Shown: positions 49,301-57,576 of the stretch, in pieces
Layout of the letters: every line of letters begins with the position of its first letter
Position numbering within the stretch: the stretch's first letter is position 1
NCBI GenBank assembly: GCA_001664505.1
Contig: CP011806.1
Span: 4,938,551 to 5,002,550, forward strand
Direction of reading: 5' to 3'
Source: Acidobacteria bacterium Mor1
GTDB lineage: Bacteria > Acidobacteriota > Polarisedimenticolia > Polarisedimenticolales > Polarisedimenticolaceae
Length of the DNA: 64,000 bases
Translations under genes and position numbers: made by a program
The notes under the pieces: generated by a model
What the model was told of the DNA's origin: nothing
The model's input: the letters and a program-made list of their open reading frames with translations, nothing else
Databases searched by the model: none

Positions 49301-50830
49301 GTGAAGGGGCGCATCGTCGCGGCCCGGGCTGTGCTCGGAGCGGTCTGTCTGGTAACGGCAACGGCGGTTGCCATGATGGTCGCCGCTCACGCCTCGCCCC
49401 CGGCGCCGAGCGCTCCCGAAGAATCCTCGCGGGCCATTCCCTGGCCCCACGGCCGCCCGCCGACCGACCTCGAACTTCGGGAGCAGCTCGCCGAGGCGGC
49501 GGAGCTGTCCGACCGCGAACGGGCGGAAGAGTTCCTCGAAGCGATGGAGAAGGGGGAGGACAGCGAGCACATCTTCCTGCTTCAGGAGCGGATCGATGCC
49601 GGTGAACTGGACCTCGACGAGCTGTTCACGATAGGCGACAGTTTCTTCGAGCACGCCTTCCGCGGTCTCGACGGTTACGGCGACACCCCGGAGCCTCGTC
49701 AACAACGGGTCCATCGCGGGGCGCGAGGCGGCCTCGACACCTTTGCTTGCGCCGGCTGTCACAGCGTCGGCGGCCCCAACGGCGCCGGGACCTTCGGGCA
49801 GAACGCCTTCCTCGACGGAGACGGCGAACGTTTCGACTCGGCCAATCCCCGCAACCCTCCGGCGCTGCTCGGAGTCGGGTTGATCCAGGCGCTGGCTGCC
49901 GAGATGACCCGGGAGCTGCAGGCGGCCCGGGAACGTGGGTTGACCCAGGCGGAGGCTGACGGCGCGCCTGTCGACGTGGAGCTCACCGCCAAGGGGGTGG
50001 CGTTCGGGCAGTTGACCGCGGCGCCCGACGGAACCGTGGACACTGCCGGAGTGCGCGGGGTGAGTCCCGACCTGGTCGTGCGACCCTTCGGCTGGAAGGG
50101 GCATGAGGCGCGGCTGCGTCGTTTCATCGAGAGCGCCGCACGGATTCACATGGGGATTCAGTCCCACCCCCTGGCCGTCGCTCACCGGAGAAACCCTCAG
50201 CCCCATCTGCTGGGTTACGGCGAGAACTGGTACGACCCCGACGACGACGGCGAGCCCCGGGAGTTGGAAGAGGGGACGTTGACCGCGGCGGCGGTCTACC
50301 TGGCGATGCTCGAGGCTCCGGTGATGCTTCCACCCCGGGACCCGGCGCTGCTCGAACGCTGGGCCGAGGGCCACGCGCTGTTTGACACGGTCGGCTGCGC
50401 GGCCTGTCACCGGCCGACGCTCAAGCTCTACCGCAACGAGTGGAAGGAACAGCCGGACACCACCGGCGGTCCCGCCGTGGTCTTGCGTCCGCTTCATGAC
50501 GGCGATGCCCCCAAGGGGTTGGCCGACGTGGCGCTCTACAGCGACCTCAAGCGTCACGACATGGGGCCCGAGCTGGCCGACCCGCATCCGGACTCCAGCG
50601 GGATTCCCCGGGAGCGTTTTCTGACCCGGCCGCTGTGGGGCCTGGCGGAGACCGCCCCCTACCTCCATGACGGGAGGGCGGCGACCATCCCCGAGGCGAT
50701 CGACGCTCACGGCGGCGAGGCGGCTTTCTCCAGAGAAGCGTTCCGGCAGCTCTCGCCGGCAGAGCGCGCGAGCCTCCACGTCTTCTTGCTCTCGCTGACC
50801 CGTCAGCCGCGGGTGCGGTACTCGCGATGA
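49301..50830 (+). CDS. Di-haem oxidoreductase family protein 1
   Basis: About 509 residues from the GTG at 49301, which gives a good signal peptide; a TTG at 49253 inside the preceding gene is less likely. Two c-type haem motifs, CAGCH near residue 152 and CAACH near 366, sit in the di-haem oxidoreductase (DHOR, putative thiol oxidoreductase/peroxidase-like) architecture. RVHRGARGG, LYSDLKRHDMGPELADP and PLWGLAETAPYLHDGRA are family markers. Likely periplasmic and handling electron transfer or peroxide. It lies in an operon with a paralogue whose ATG overlaps its stop. Confidence 0.85.
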   Translation: MKGRIVAARAVLGAVCLVTATAVAMMVAAHASPPAPSAPEESSRAIPWPHGRPPTDLELREQLAEAAELSDRERAEEFLEAMEKGEDSEHIFLLQERIDAGELDLDELFTIGDSFFEHAFRGLDGYGDTPEPRQQRVHRGARGGLDTFACAGCHSVGGPNGAGTFGQNAFLDGDGERFDSANPRNPPALLGVGLIQALAAEMTRELQAARERGLTQAEADGAPVDVELTAKGVAFGQLTAAPDGTVDTAGVRGVSPDLVVRPFGWKGHEARLRRFIESAARIHMGIQSHPLAVAHRRNPQPHLLGYGENWYDPDDDGEPRELEEGTLTAAAVYLAMLEAPVMLPPRDPALLERWAEGHALFDTVGCAACHRPTLKLYRNEWKEQPDTTGGPAVVLRPLHDGDAPKGLADVALYSDLKRHDMGPELADPHPDSSGIPRERFLTRPLWGLAETAPYLHDGRAATIPEAIDAHGGEAAFSREAFRQLSPAERASLHVFLLSLTRQPRVRYSR

Positions 50831-52350
50831 GGAGGGCGACACGATCCAGGGGCGGTGCGCTCGTCGCGGCTGCCCTGGTTCTGAGCGGCGCGTGCTGCCT
50901 CGTCCTTGCCGGCGATGCGAAATCGCCGAAGCAGACGGCGAGCACGACCGGCCCGAAGCCATCGGTCTCCGAGCAGGCGACCGTCGATGTCGCCGCGTCG
51001 ACCCTGGAGCAGGCCCGGCAGGCCTTGGCCCGGGATGCCTGGCGGCGAGAGCTTCGTTTCGCCGAGGCGGTCGACCCCGGTCGCAGTCTGCGCAGCACCC
51101 GGATCTCCCAGCAAGAGATCGATCAGGGCCGGTGGACCGTCGAGGAGCTGTTCGCTGTCGGCGGCCGGGTGTTCGACGCGACGTTCACGATCGCCGACGG
51201 TCTCGGTGACGGGGGCGGCCTCCTGCGGGTACACCGTGGCGAACGAGGAGGGCCCGATGCCTTCGGATGCCGCGACTGTCACTTCCGGGGTGGGCCGGCG
51301 GGTAGCGGTGACGCTTCCGCCAACGCCTACCTCACCGGTGACGGGGCGACGCAACGGTCAGCGCTTTCCCGCAACCCCCCTTCACTTGCCGGTGCGGGGC
51401 TGGTCGAGTTGCTGGCGGCGGAGATGAGCCGGGAGCTGCAGGCCATCCGGACGCGCCTGGCCGAACAGGCGAGTCGCAGCGGCGAATCGGCGCGGGGAAA
51501 GCTCACGGCCCTCGGGGTCGAGTTCGGCTGGTTGACCGTCGGCGCCGACGGAAGGCTCGATGCCAAAGAGGTCGAGGGGGTCGACGCCGACCTGGTGCTG
51601 CGGCCGTTCGGCCGCAAGGGACGCTTCGCCACCCTGCGGGAGACCATCGAGGAGAAACTGCGGATCCACCACGGGATGCAGACCACCCGCCTCGCGGCCA
51701 GCGGCGATCCAGCGCGAGTCGGCGCCCATCGCCGGCCGGACCCCGACGGAGACGGCATCGTCGATGAGATCGTCGAGGGGCAGCTGACCGCGTTGACCAC
51801 CTTCGTGGCGCTCCAGGAGATGCCCACCGTCGAGCCGCCCCAGGGGGGGCTGGTACCGGTGACCATGTGGGCGGAAGGGCGTCGCCGCTTCGAGAGCCTC
51901 GGATGTGCGAGCTGTCACACGGTGTCCTTGCGTCTGGAACGGCCGACCCTGAGCCTGCCGTCTCGAGAGGCTGACGCCGCCTTGAAGCTGGATCTGTCTC
52001 GGGATGGCCGGGGGCCACGTCTCCAGCTTCAGACCGCCGATGAGAGCTATCGCGTCTTCCTGCACAGCGACCTCAAGCGCCACGACATGGGGCCGGCGCT
52101 GGCGGAGAGCAGGGACGAGGCGGGCATTCCACGTGGGCAGTTCATCACGCCGCCGTTATGGGGTCTGTCACGCAGTGGGCCGTGGCTTCACGACGGACGG
52201 GCGCCGACCATCGAAGATGCGATCCTGCTGCACGGTGGCGAGGCCCAGGCGTCCCGTGACCGTTTCGCGGCGCTCAGTGAAAAGGAGCGCGCGTCGCTAC
52301 GGGTCTACCTGACGTCGTTGACCCGGGCCCGCCGGCTGGTGGCGCCCTAG
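50827..52350 (+). CDS. Di-haem oxidoreductase family protein 2
   Basis: 507 residues, paralogous to the product of the gene before it. The same layout is visible: RVHRGERGG, haem motif CRDCH (near 149) and CASCH (near 359), LHSDLKRHDMGPALAES, then PPLWGLSRSGPWLHDGRAPTIEDAI. The signal peptide contains CC near residue 24. It starts with ATGA overlap. The first haem environment differs (F-G-C-R-D-C-H instead of F-A-C-A-G-C-H) and the middle insert is shorter, so the pair may act on different partners or as a heterodimer. The tandem duplication is clear from the shared motif order. Confidence 0.85.
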   Translation: MRRATRSRGGALVAAALVLSGACCLVLAGDAKSPKQTASTTGPKPSVSEQATVDVAASTLEQARQALARDAWRRELRFAEAVDPGRSLRSTRISQQEIDQGRWTVEELFAVGGRVFDATFTIADGLGDGGGLLRVHRGERGGPDAFGCRDCHFRGGPAGSGDASANAYLTGDGATQRSALSRNPPSLAGAGLVELLAAEMSRELQAIRTRLAEQASRSGESARGKLTALGVEFGWLTVGADGRLDAKEVEGVDADLVLRPFGRKGRFATLRETIEEKLRIHHGMQTTRLAASGDPARVGAHRRPDPDGDGIVDEIVEGQLTALTTFVALQEMPTVEPPQGGLVPVTMWAEGRRRFESLGCASCHTVSLRLERPTLSLPSREADAALKLDLSRDGRGPRLQLQTADESYRVFLHSDLKRHDMGPALAESRDEAGIPRGQFITPPLWGLSRSGPWLHDGRAPTIEDAILLHGGEAQASRDRFAALSEKERASLRVYLTSLTRARRLVAP

Positions 52351-52512
52351 CAGCACCTGTCCGCAAGCAAGGCGGGCCGGCGCGGGTGGGAAAGAACGCC
52401 AGGGTACAACGCCCATCGCCGCGCCTTCGCGGCGGAAACTCCTTCCCGCATGCGGTGGCGAAACTTCCCGTTGATCATCCCGTTGCCTGCAAAACCGAGA
52501 ACAAACCTCCTC

Positions 52513-52529
52513 TGGCACGCTCTCTGCAA
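52513..52529 (+). promoter_or_regulatory. Sigma-54-type promoter
   Basis: TGGCACG, four bases, then CTGCAA: GG (52514-52515) and GC (52526-52527) are exactly ten bases apart. Transcription start near 52539; the ATG is at 52574 with a perfect AAGGAGG between. Confidence 0.65.
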
Positions 52530-52573
52530 TTTGAGCCCGCCGGGACATCACGGTCCCGAAGGAGGTTCAAGCG

Positions 52574-52906
52574 ATGCAACGACGTTTCATGGTTCGAGTG
52601 GTGCTTGCGGTGGTCGCATTGGCCATGGCGCTCCCGGTTCTCTCGGGAGATCCCGCCGAAGCGGTCAACGGCGAGGTCATTCAGGTCGACGCCGACAAAT
52701 CGACCATCGCCGTCAAGGTGCCGATGGAAGGTGGCGAGAAGACGTTGGTGGTGCGCACCGACGAGAGCACCCAGATCACCCGCGGAGATGCACCCATCGA
52801 GCTCGGCGAGGTGCAGTCGGGTGAGAAGGTCGCCATGACCTACGCCCGCCGCGATGGAATCTTGATCGCGAGCCGGATCGAGGTGAGCGAGTCCGCCGCC
52901 GGCTAG
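52574..52906 (+). CDS. Small secreted DUF5666-like protein
   Basis: 110 residues with a signal peptide (cleavage near LSG or AEA). The mature 80 residues form a small OB-like barrel: NGEVIQVDADKSTIAVKVPMEGGEKTLVV, RTDESTQITRGD and LGEVQSGEKVAMTYARRDGILIASRIEV. This is the pattern of DUF5666-like modules (V.D.....T.I..G......L..G..V). AAGGAGG at ideal spacing and a near-perfect sigma-54 promoter suggest strong, regulated expression. It is followed by a strong terminator and is monocistronic. Function unknown. Confidence 0.7.
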   Translation: MQRRFMVRVVLAVVALAMALPVLSGDPAEAVNGEVIQVDADKSTIAVKVPMEGGEKTLVVRTDESTQITRGDAPIELGEVQSGEKVAMTYARRDGILIASRIEVSESAAG

Positions 52907-52915
52907 TCGGGAAGG

Positions 52916-52942
52916 ACCCGGGCACCGAAGGGGTGCCCGGGT
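52916..52942. terminator. Strong terminator hairpin
   Basis: Perfect 11-bp stem: ACCCGGGCACC (52916-52926) with GGTGCCCGGGT (52932-52942), five-base loop, short T run. It serves the plus-strand gene and probably the convergent MarR gene. Confidence 0.7.
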
Positions 52943-52968
52943 TTCCGACTCGGTTCCAGGTTCGGGCG

Positions 52969-53406
52969 CTAGCGTCCGATGCCGTCGAACAGCTCGGTCA
53001 TCTCGGCAGCCTGGGAAGACAATTCCGGCGTGCGTTTGAGCAGCGACTTCATCGTGTCGTCGACGACACCCGAGGCGTCGTTGAGCAGTTCCCGGCCGGC
53101 CTTGGTCAACACCGCCATGGCCAGCCGCGCGTCCCGCTTGCTCTTGACGGTCCGCACGACGCCGACCTTCTCCAGCGGCTGCAGGGCGCGGGTGACTCCC
53201 GAGGGGGTCAGTCCGACCTCGGAGGCGAGGTCGACCCGGCTGGCCTGAGCATCCGGTGCATCTCCCAATGTGCGCAGCAGCCGGTACTCGGCCAGGCTGA
53301 TGCCGCGAATGGCGCCGAGGCTGTGGTCCAGCCGCCGCTCCAGCCGGTTCCAGGCCGAGGCGAAGGCAAGGGCGAGGGTCTGTTCGGGGGATTGCTTCTT
53401 TTTCAT
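52969..53406 (-). CDS. MarR-family transcriptional regulator
   Basis: About 145 residues from the ATG at 53406. The winged helix reads ISLAEYRLLRTLGDAPDAQASRVDLASEVGLTPSGVTRALQPLEKVGVV and KRDARLAMAVLTKAGRELL, standard MarR. Flanking helices mediate dimerisation. No RBS precedes the start, and a TATGCT box ends six bases upstream, so the transcript may be leaderless. A GCGTGA-GTAG-TCACGC palindrome lies between its -35 and -10 boxes, as expected for an autorepressor. The ligand is unknown; no obvious target gene is divergent to it. Confidence 0.85.
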   Translation of the reverse strand: MKKKQSPEQTLALAFASAWNRLERRLDHSLGAIRGISLAEYRLLRTLGDAPDAQASRVDLASEVGLTPSGVTRALQPLEKVGVVRTVKSKRDARLAMAVLTKAGRELLNDASGVVDDTMKSLLKRTPELSSQAAEMTELFDGIGR

Positions 53407-53412
53407 GAGGGA

Positions 53413-53442
53413 AGCATAACATATGCGTGAGTAGTCACGCAA
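53413..53442 (-). promoter_or_regulatory. MarR promoter with internal operator
   Basis: Minus strand: -35 TTGCGT (53442-53437), 18 bases, -10 TATGCT (53418-53413). The palindrome GCGTGA-GTAG-TCACGC occupies 53425-53440. Confidence 0.5.
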
Positions 53443-53517
53443 TGGGCATGGAAATCCCGCGGAACTCCCACCGATCATCGAGGATTCTGGAGGCCAGGAT
53501 GTCGACCTTCCGCTGGA

Positions 53518-56505
53518 TCAGGGGCAAACCGTCGAGTTGCGTTCCGGGTCCCCGCCGTAGGAACCGGCCGCACATACGTTGCTCCCGCGCACCAGATACC
53601 AGAAGCCGGTGTTCGGCGCCGGGATGTCCACGTCGGTCGCACGGGTCTCGGCGATCTGCGATTGAAGGCAGCTCTCCGAGGCACCGTTGCCCACGGGGAA
53701 CTCATCCAGCCGGCCGCGAAGCAGGTCGTGGAGAGTCCCGGCGCCTCCGCTCGCGGCGGCGGCGTACCAGGTGAAGGTCGCGGCGTCGGAGCCGGCCAGC
53801 AGGTTGATCACCGCGGCAGGTTCGCCGAAGGTCCCCGGGTCGTTGACGGCGCAGTCGCATGGGTCGGCGATGCCGTCGCCGTCGGTATCCGGGTTACCCA
53901 CGTAGTAGAGCCCACCTGTATTGGTCAGGCGGGAACCCCAGACGATCATGGCGTTACCGGTCCACTCCGCCACGTGCTGCGCCCGGGCCAGGGGCGCATT
54001 GACCTCGGAGGTCGGCGTCCACGTTCCGGACGCCGGCGAGTAGCGAGCGCCGGAACTGACCTCGAGGCCGGCATCGGGAACAGGCTGCCCGCCCCAGACG
54101 ATCATCTCATCGCCGGTCCAGATCGCGGTGTGGTACGTGCGCGCCGACGGCGCGCCACTCAGCGGCATCGCCGACCAGCTGTTGCCGGCCGGGTCGTAGC
54201 GGCCGCCGTCCTGGAACGGCGACATCAGGAAACGGCCTTCCCAACCGCCCCAGACGATCATTTCGCTCCCGGTCCACACCGCGGTGTGCTGGCTGCGCTC
54301 ACTGGGCGCGCCGCTGGTGCTCGTGGGATTCCAGGAGTCGGTCGCCGGGTTGTAGCGTCCTCCGTTGTTGAGCCAGAAGATTCCGCTGGCGCGTACGCCA
54401 CCCCAGACGATCAACTCGGTTCCGGTCCAGACACCGGCGTGGCCGTCTCGGGCTTCCGGCGCGCCGGTGAGGGTCGTCGCCGTCCAGGTGTCGGCCACAG
54501 GGTCGTAGCGGCCGCCGGTGTCGGTTCTGGAGCTGGCGAAGTTGCCGCCCCAGACGATCATCTCGCTGCCGGTCCACACCGTGACGTGCTCGGTACGCCC
54601 GGCGGGGGCATTGAGGGTGGTCATCGGCGTCCAGCTGTCTGTGGCCACGTCGTAGGCGAAGCCGTCGTTCAGCTTGGTGTCGCCGGGAACGGTGGTGCCG
54701 CCCCAGATCAGCATCCGGTCACCGGTCCACACAGCGCTGTGGCGCTCACGCCGTTCGGGCGCTCCGGTCAGGGTCGTCGGGGACCACTGAGCCAGGGTCA
54801 CGTCGTAGACCCCGCCGGTGTCGGTCCGGTTGTCGTAGTCGGTGCCTCCCCAGACGATCAACTCCGCGCCGGTCCAAACACCCGCCTGGTTGCGGCGGCC
54901 GGTCGGAGCGGTGCCTGTGGAGATCTCGCTCCAGGTGTCGAGGGCCGGGTCGTAGCGTTCCCCCAGGTTGCTCGCCGAGGACGGGCCCCGTCCCCAGACG
55001 ATCATCGCGTCGCCGGTCCAGACCGCCCCGTGCCCCGAGCGCGACCTGGGAGCGGGGAAGGTGCTGGTCGGAGTCCAGCTGTCGGTGGCGGGGTCGTAGC
55101 GTCCGCCGCTGCTCGTCGAGAAGCCGCTCGGGTTCACGCCGCCACCCCATACGATCAGTTGGCTGCCGGTCCAGACCGCGCTATGGCGTTCCCGTTCCTC
55201 GGGCGCACCGACCAGGCTGACCGCGCTCCACTGATCGAGGGCCGGGTCGTAGCGTCCGCCGTCGTTGAGCCGGACGCCGGCGATACCACCCCAGACGATC
55301 ATCTGGTCGCCGGTCCATGTTGCCGTGTGCTGCACCCGTCCGGCGGGTGCGCCGACGTTGGAGATCGGACTCCAGCTATCGGTCGCGGGATCGTAGGACG
55401 CGCCGTCTCCGAACAGCGCTGCGCCGCTGCCGCCCCAGATCAGCATCGCAGTGCCGGTCCAGACCGCGCGGTGCCCGCTTCGCGCAGCAGGGGCGTCGGA
55501 GGAAGAGGTCGGCAACCAACGATCGAGGGACGGATCGTAGCGTCCGCCGGTGTCGGTGAAAGCGCCGTTCTCTCCGCCCCAGACGATCATCTCCGAGCCG
55601 GTCCAGATTGCGGTATGTCCTTCGTTTCCGGTCGGGGCATCGACGGTGGAGATCGGCGTCCAGGCGTCGGCGGCGGGATCGTAGCGTCCACCGGTGCTTC
55701 CGGCGGAGGCGCCGCCGGGCCCGATGCCGCCGAAGACGATCAGTTCGGTTCCGGTCCAGACACCGGTGGCGGAGTCTCGCGGTGAGGGGGCGCCGGCGTC
55801 ACTCATCGGCAGCCAGGTATCCAGCACCGGGTCGTAGCGGCTGCCGGTACGCAGACGCACGAACGATTCATGGCGGCCGCCCCACACCAGCATCTCGCTT
55901 CCGGTCCAGACGATCACGCTGTTTCCGCGCTCGACCACGTCGTCGAGGCCGCCGTGGCTCCAGACATCGTCGGGGATGCAGCTCTCGTCGATCGACTCGG
56001 TCGTGAGGAGGGGAGTCCGCGACTCGAGCAGTCGCCGTGCTTCCAGCACGTCCCGCGTTGACAGGCCCTGCTCGGGGAGTTCGAAGGGTGCCGCCGGGGC
56101 GGCCTCGGTCGACAACCGCCGGCCGGCACGCTTGACCAGGGCCGGCGCGACCAGAATCTCTTGAATCAGGTAGGGGTCGTTCTCGAGGATGTCATGAAGT
56201 TCGAGCAGGCGTCCGGGGAAGAGGCTCTCCTGAACCATCCTGCGATACTCGGCCCTGTACGCGCGCTTCAGTTCCGCCGGGCTGCGCTGCAGGCGCAGAA
56301 GATAGCTGCGCTGAAGGTGCGCCTCGACCTGTTGCCGGGCGGCGTCCGTCGGCAGTTCATTGCCGCCGCGGTACTGCTGATACCGGAGTTCGACGGCGTA
56401 GCGCGCCGCGGTCAGTGATTGCAGGCTGTGCTTCGAATCCGTCGCCTGGATCGTGCCCCACGCCAATAGCGCTAACGCGCCGGCCGCCATTCGTTGCATC
56501 CACAT
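53518..56505 (-). CDS. Secreted kelch-like protein with 14 repeats and C-terminal FN3-like module
   Basis: About 995 residues; the ATG at 56505 has GGGGAGG at good spacing. After a signal peptide and a helical region (about 20-180), 14 copies of the kelch-type core WTG-x-x-(M/L)-(I/L)-V-(W/F)-GG recur at roughly 50-residue steps, each with RYDPA.D.W and GAP....H. Fourteen repeats suit two seven-bladed propellers. The last ~100 residues form the same Cys-terminated module (TFTWYAAA..., FWYLVRGSNVC, NSTVCP) found in other secreted proteins here. The central aspartate-rich DTDGDGIADPCDC is a type 3 calcium repeat. Likely extracellular adhesion or binding; no enzyme site visible. Confidence 0.82.
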   Translation of the reverse strand: MWMQRMAAGALALLAWGTIQATDSKHSLQSLTAARYAVELRYQQYRGGNELPTDAARQQVEAHLQRSYLLRLQRSPAELKRAYRAEYRRMVQESLFPGRLLELHDILENDPYLIQEILVAPALVKRAGRRLSTEAAPAAPFELPEQGLSTRDVLEARRLLESRTPLLTTESIDESCIPDDVWSHGGLDDVVERGNSVIVWTGSEMLVWGGRHESFVRLRTGSRYDPVLDTWLPMSDAGAPSPRDSATGVWTGTELIVFGGIGPGGASAGSTGGRYDPAADAWTPISTVDAPTGNEGHTAIWTGSEMIVWGGENGAFTDTGGRYDPSLDRWLPTSSSDAPAARSGHRAVWTGTAMLIWGGSGAALFGDGASYDPATDSWSPISNVGAPAGRVQHTATWTGDQMIVWGGIAGVRLNDGGRYDPALDQWSAVSLVGAPEERERHSAVWTGSQLIVWGGGVNPSGFSTSSGGRYDPATDSWTPTSTFPAPRSRSGHGAVWTGDAMIVWGRGPSSASNLGERYDPALDTWSEISTGTAPTGRRNQAGVWTGAELIVWGGTDYDNRTDTGGVYDVTLAQWSPTTLTGAPERRERHSAVWTGDRMLIWGGTTVPGDTKLNDGFAYDVATDSWTPMTTLNAPAGRTEHVTVWTGSEMIVWGGNFASSRTDTGGRYDPVADTWTATTLTGAPEARDGHAGVWTGTELIVWGGVRASGIFWLNNGGRYNPATDSWNPTSTSGAPSERSQHTAVWTGSEMIVWGGWEGRFLMSPFQDGGRYDPAGNSWSAMPLSGAPSARTYHTAIWTGDEMIVWGGQPVPDAGLEVSSGARYSPASGTWTPTSEVNAPLARAQHVAEWTGNAMIVWGSRLTNTGGLYYVGNPDTDGDGIADPCDCAVNDPGTFGEPAAVINLLAGSDAATFTWYAAAASGGAGTLHDLLRGRLDEFPVGNGASESCLQSQIAETRATDVDIPAPNTGFWYLVRGSNVCAAGSYGGDPERNSTVCP

Positions 56506-56540
56506 GATGCGCCTCCCCCTCAACTACCGGACCTCCCAGG

Positions 56541-56546
56541 ATCATA
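56541..56546 (-). promoter_or_regulatory. -10 box of the kelch-like gene
   Basis: TATGAT on the minus strand, about 36 bases before the ATG at 56505. The -35 region is weak. Confidence 0.35.
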
Positions 56547-56659
56547 CGACCGATCGGGCCCGTAGGCAGGGCTTGTCGTCCGGTACCCCGCTTCGGCCGG
56601 GATTCCGCGGAAAAGGTCGAATCGGTTAGCATGGGAGAAACCACCGAGGAGGAACTCCG

Positions 56660-57565
56660 ATGCCTTCGCGAACAGCACCGGTGTGGATCACGCCGCTTGT
56701 CTCCCTGGTCGTTGCTCTGGGGTTGTCGGTTTCGGTTTCTGCCGCGCAGCAGCCCGAGACACTGGATGACCTGCTGGCCGCCTTCGGGCACACGTTCTCC
56801 CAGATTCTCACTCCCGACGAGTTTCGCCAGTACCGCACCCGCAACGCCGACGAGATCCGCCGGGCGGATCCTGAGCTGTACCAGAAGATCAGCCAGAACG
56901 TCGTGCGCTGGACCGACGCGTGGGTCAAGCATGTGGAGGCGGACTACGAGACCATCCCCGAGGAGCGAGTCGCCCAGGCGCGGAGCGAGGCTGCCGAGGT
57001 AGACGAGAAGCTGAGAGGCTACTTCGCAGAAAGGCAATGGGACTACAAACGGATGCGTGTGGTCTTCCTGGCGCAGAGGCGGCTTTACGGTCCCGGAGGT
57101 GCCAAGTCGCGGGGCGTCTTTCTGCGCTACTACCCGGATGCGTTCTTCTCCACCGTGGATCATCGAGCGCCTCGGCAGCATGTCCTGGTGCATGAGAGCC
57201 TGCACTACAACGCCGCCTGGGGTTTCTGGGGGCCGGTGTTGGTCGAAGCGGTCACCGAGGCCAAGGCCCGTCGCATCAGCGCGGAGTTCGGCTGGCCGAT
57301 CAAGCAGAACCGCGAGGAGTACTACCCACTGGCCCGAAAGCGCCTGGACCCGATCCTGGAGCAGATCTCCGCGCGGCGCAGCTGCACCGGCGACGAGGCG
57401 TTGGATCTGCTCTTCGAGGACTACCTCAAGGGGGACGATGCCCACATGACGGAGACCTTCGGGGTCGAGGCCTGGAGCAAGATCGTCGACATGTCCAGGG
57501 CCGGCCGGCGCTGGAACAAGAAGGACATCTTGAAGGTGCTCGAAGGGGCGCCGAAGCCCGAGTAG
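56660..57565 (+). CDS. Secreted protein with HExxH zinc-peptidase-like site
   Basis: 301 residues with a signal peptide ending SAA. HESLH at 178-182 in HVLVHESLHYNAAWGFW is followed by E200 in LVEAVTEAKA, giving HExxH-17-E, the geometry of gluzincin peptidases. The upstream portion is helical and charged. It is not similar at the sequence level to the DUF2268-like lipoprotein at 5842 beyond the zinc motif. RBS: GAGGAGGAAC before the ATG. Substrate unknown; peptidase activity is inferred from motif only. Confidence 0.7.
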   Translation: MPSRTAPVWITPLVSLVVALGLSVSVSAAQQPETLDDLLAAFGHTFSQILTPDEFRQYRTRNADEIRRADPELYQKISQNVVRWTDAWVKHVEADYETIPEERVAQARSEAAEVDEKLRGYFAERQWDYKRMRVVFLAQRRLYGPGGAKSRGVFLRYYPDAFFSTVDHRAPRQHVLVHESLHYNAAWGFWGPVLVEAVTEAKARRISAEFGWPIKQNREEYYPLARKRLDPILEQISARRSCTGDEALDLLFEDYLKGDDAHMTETFGVEAWSKIVDMSRAGRRWNKKDILKVLEGAPKPE

Positions 57566-57576
57566 TCCGCAGGCCT

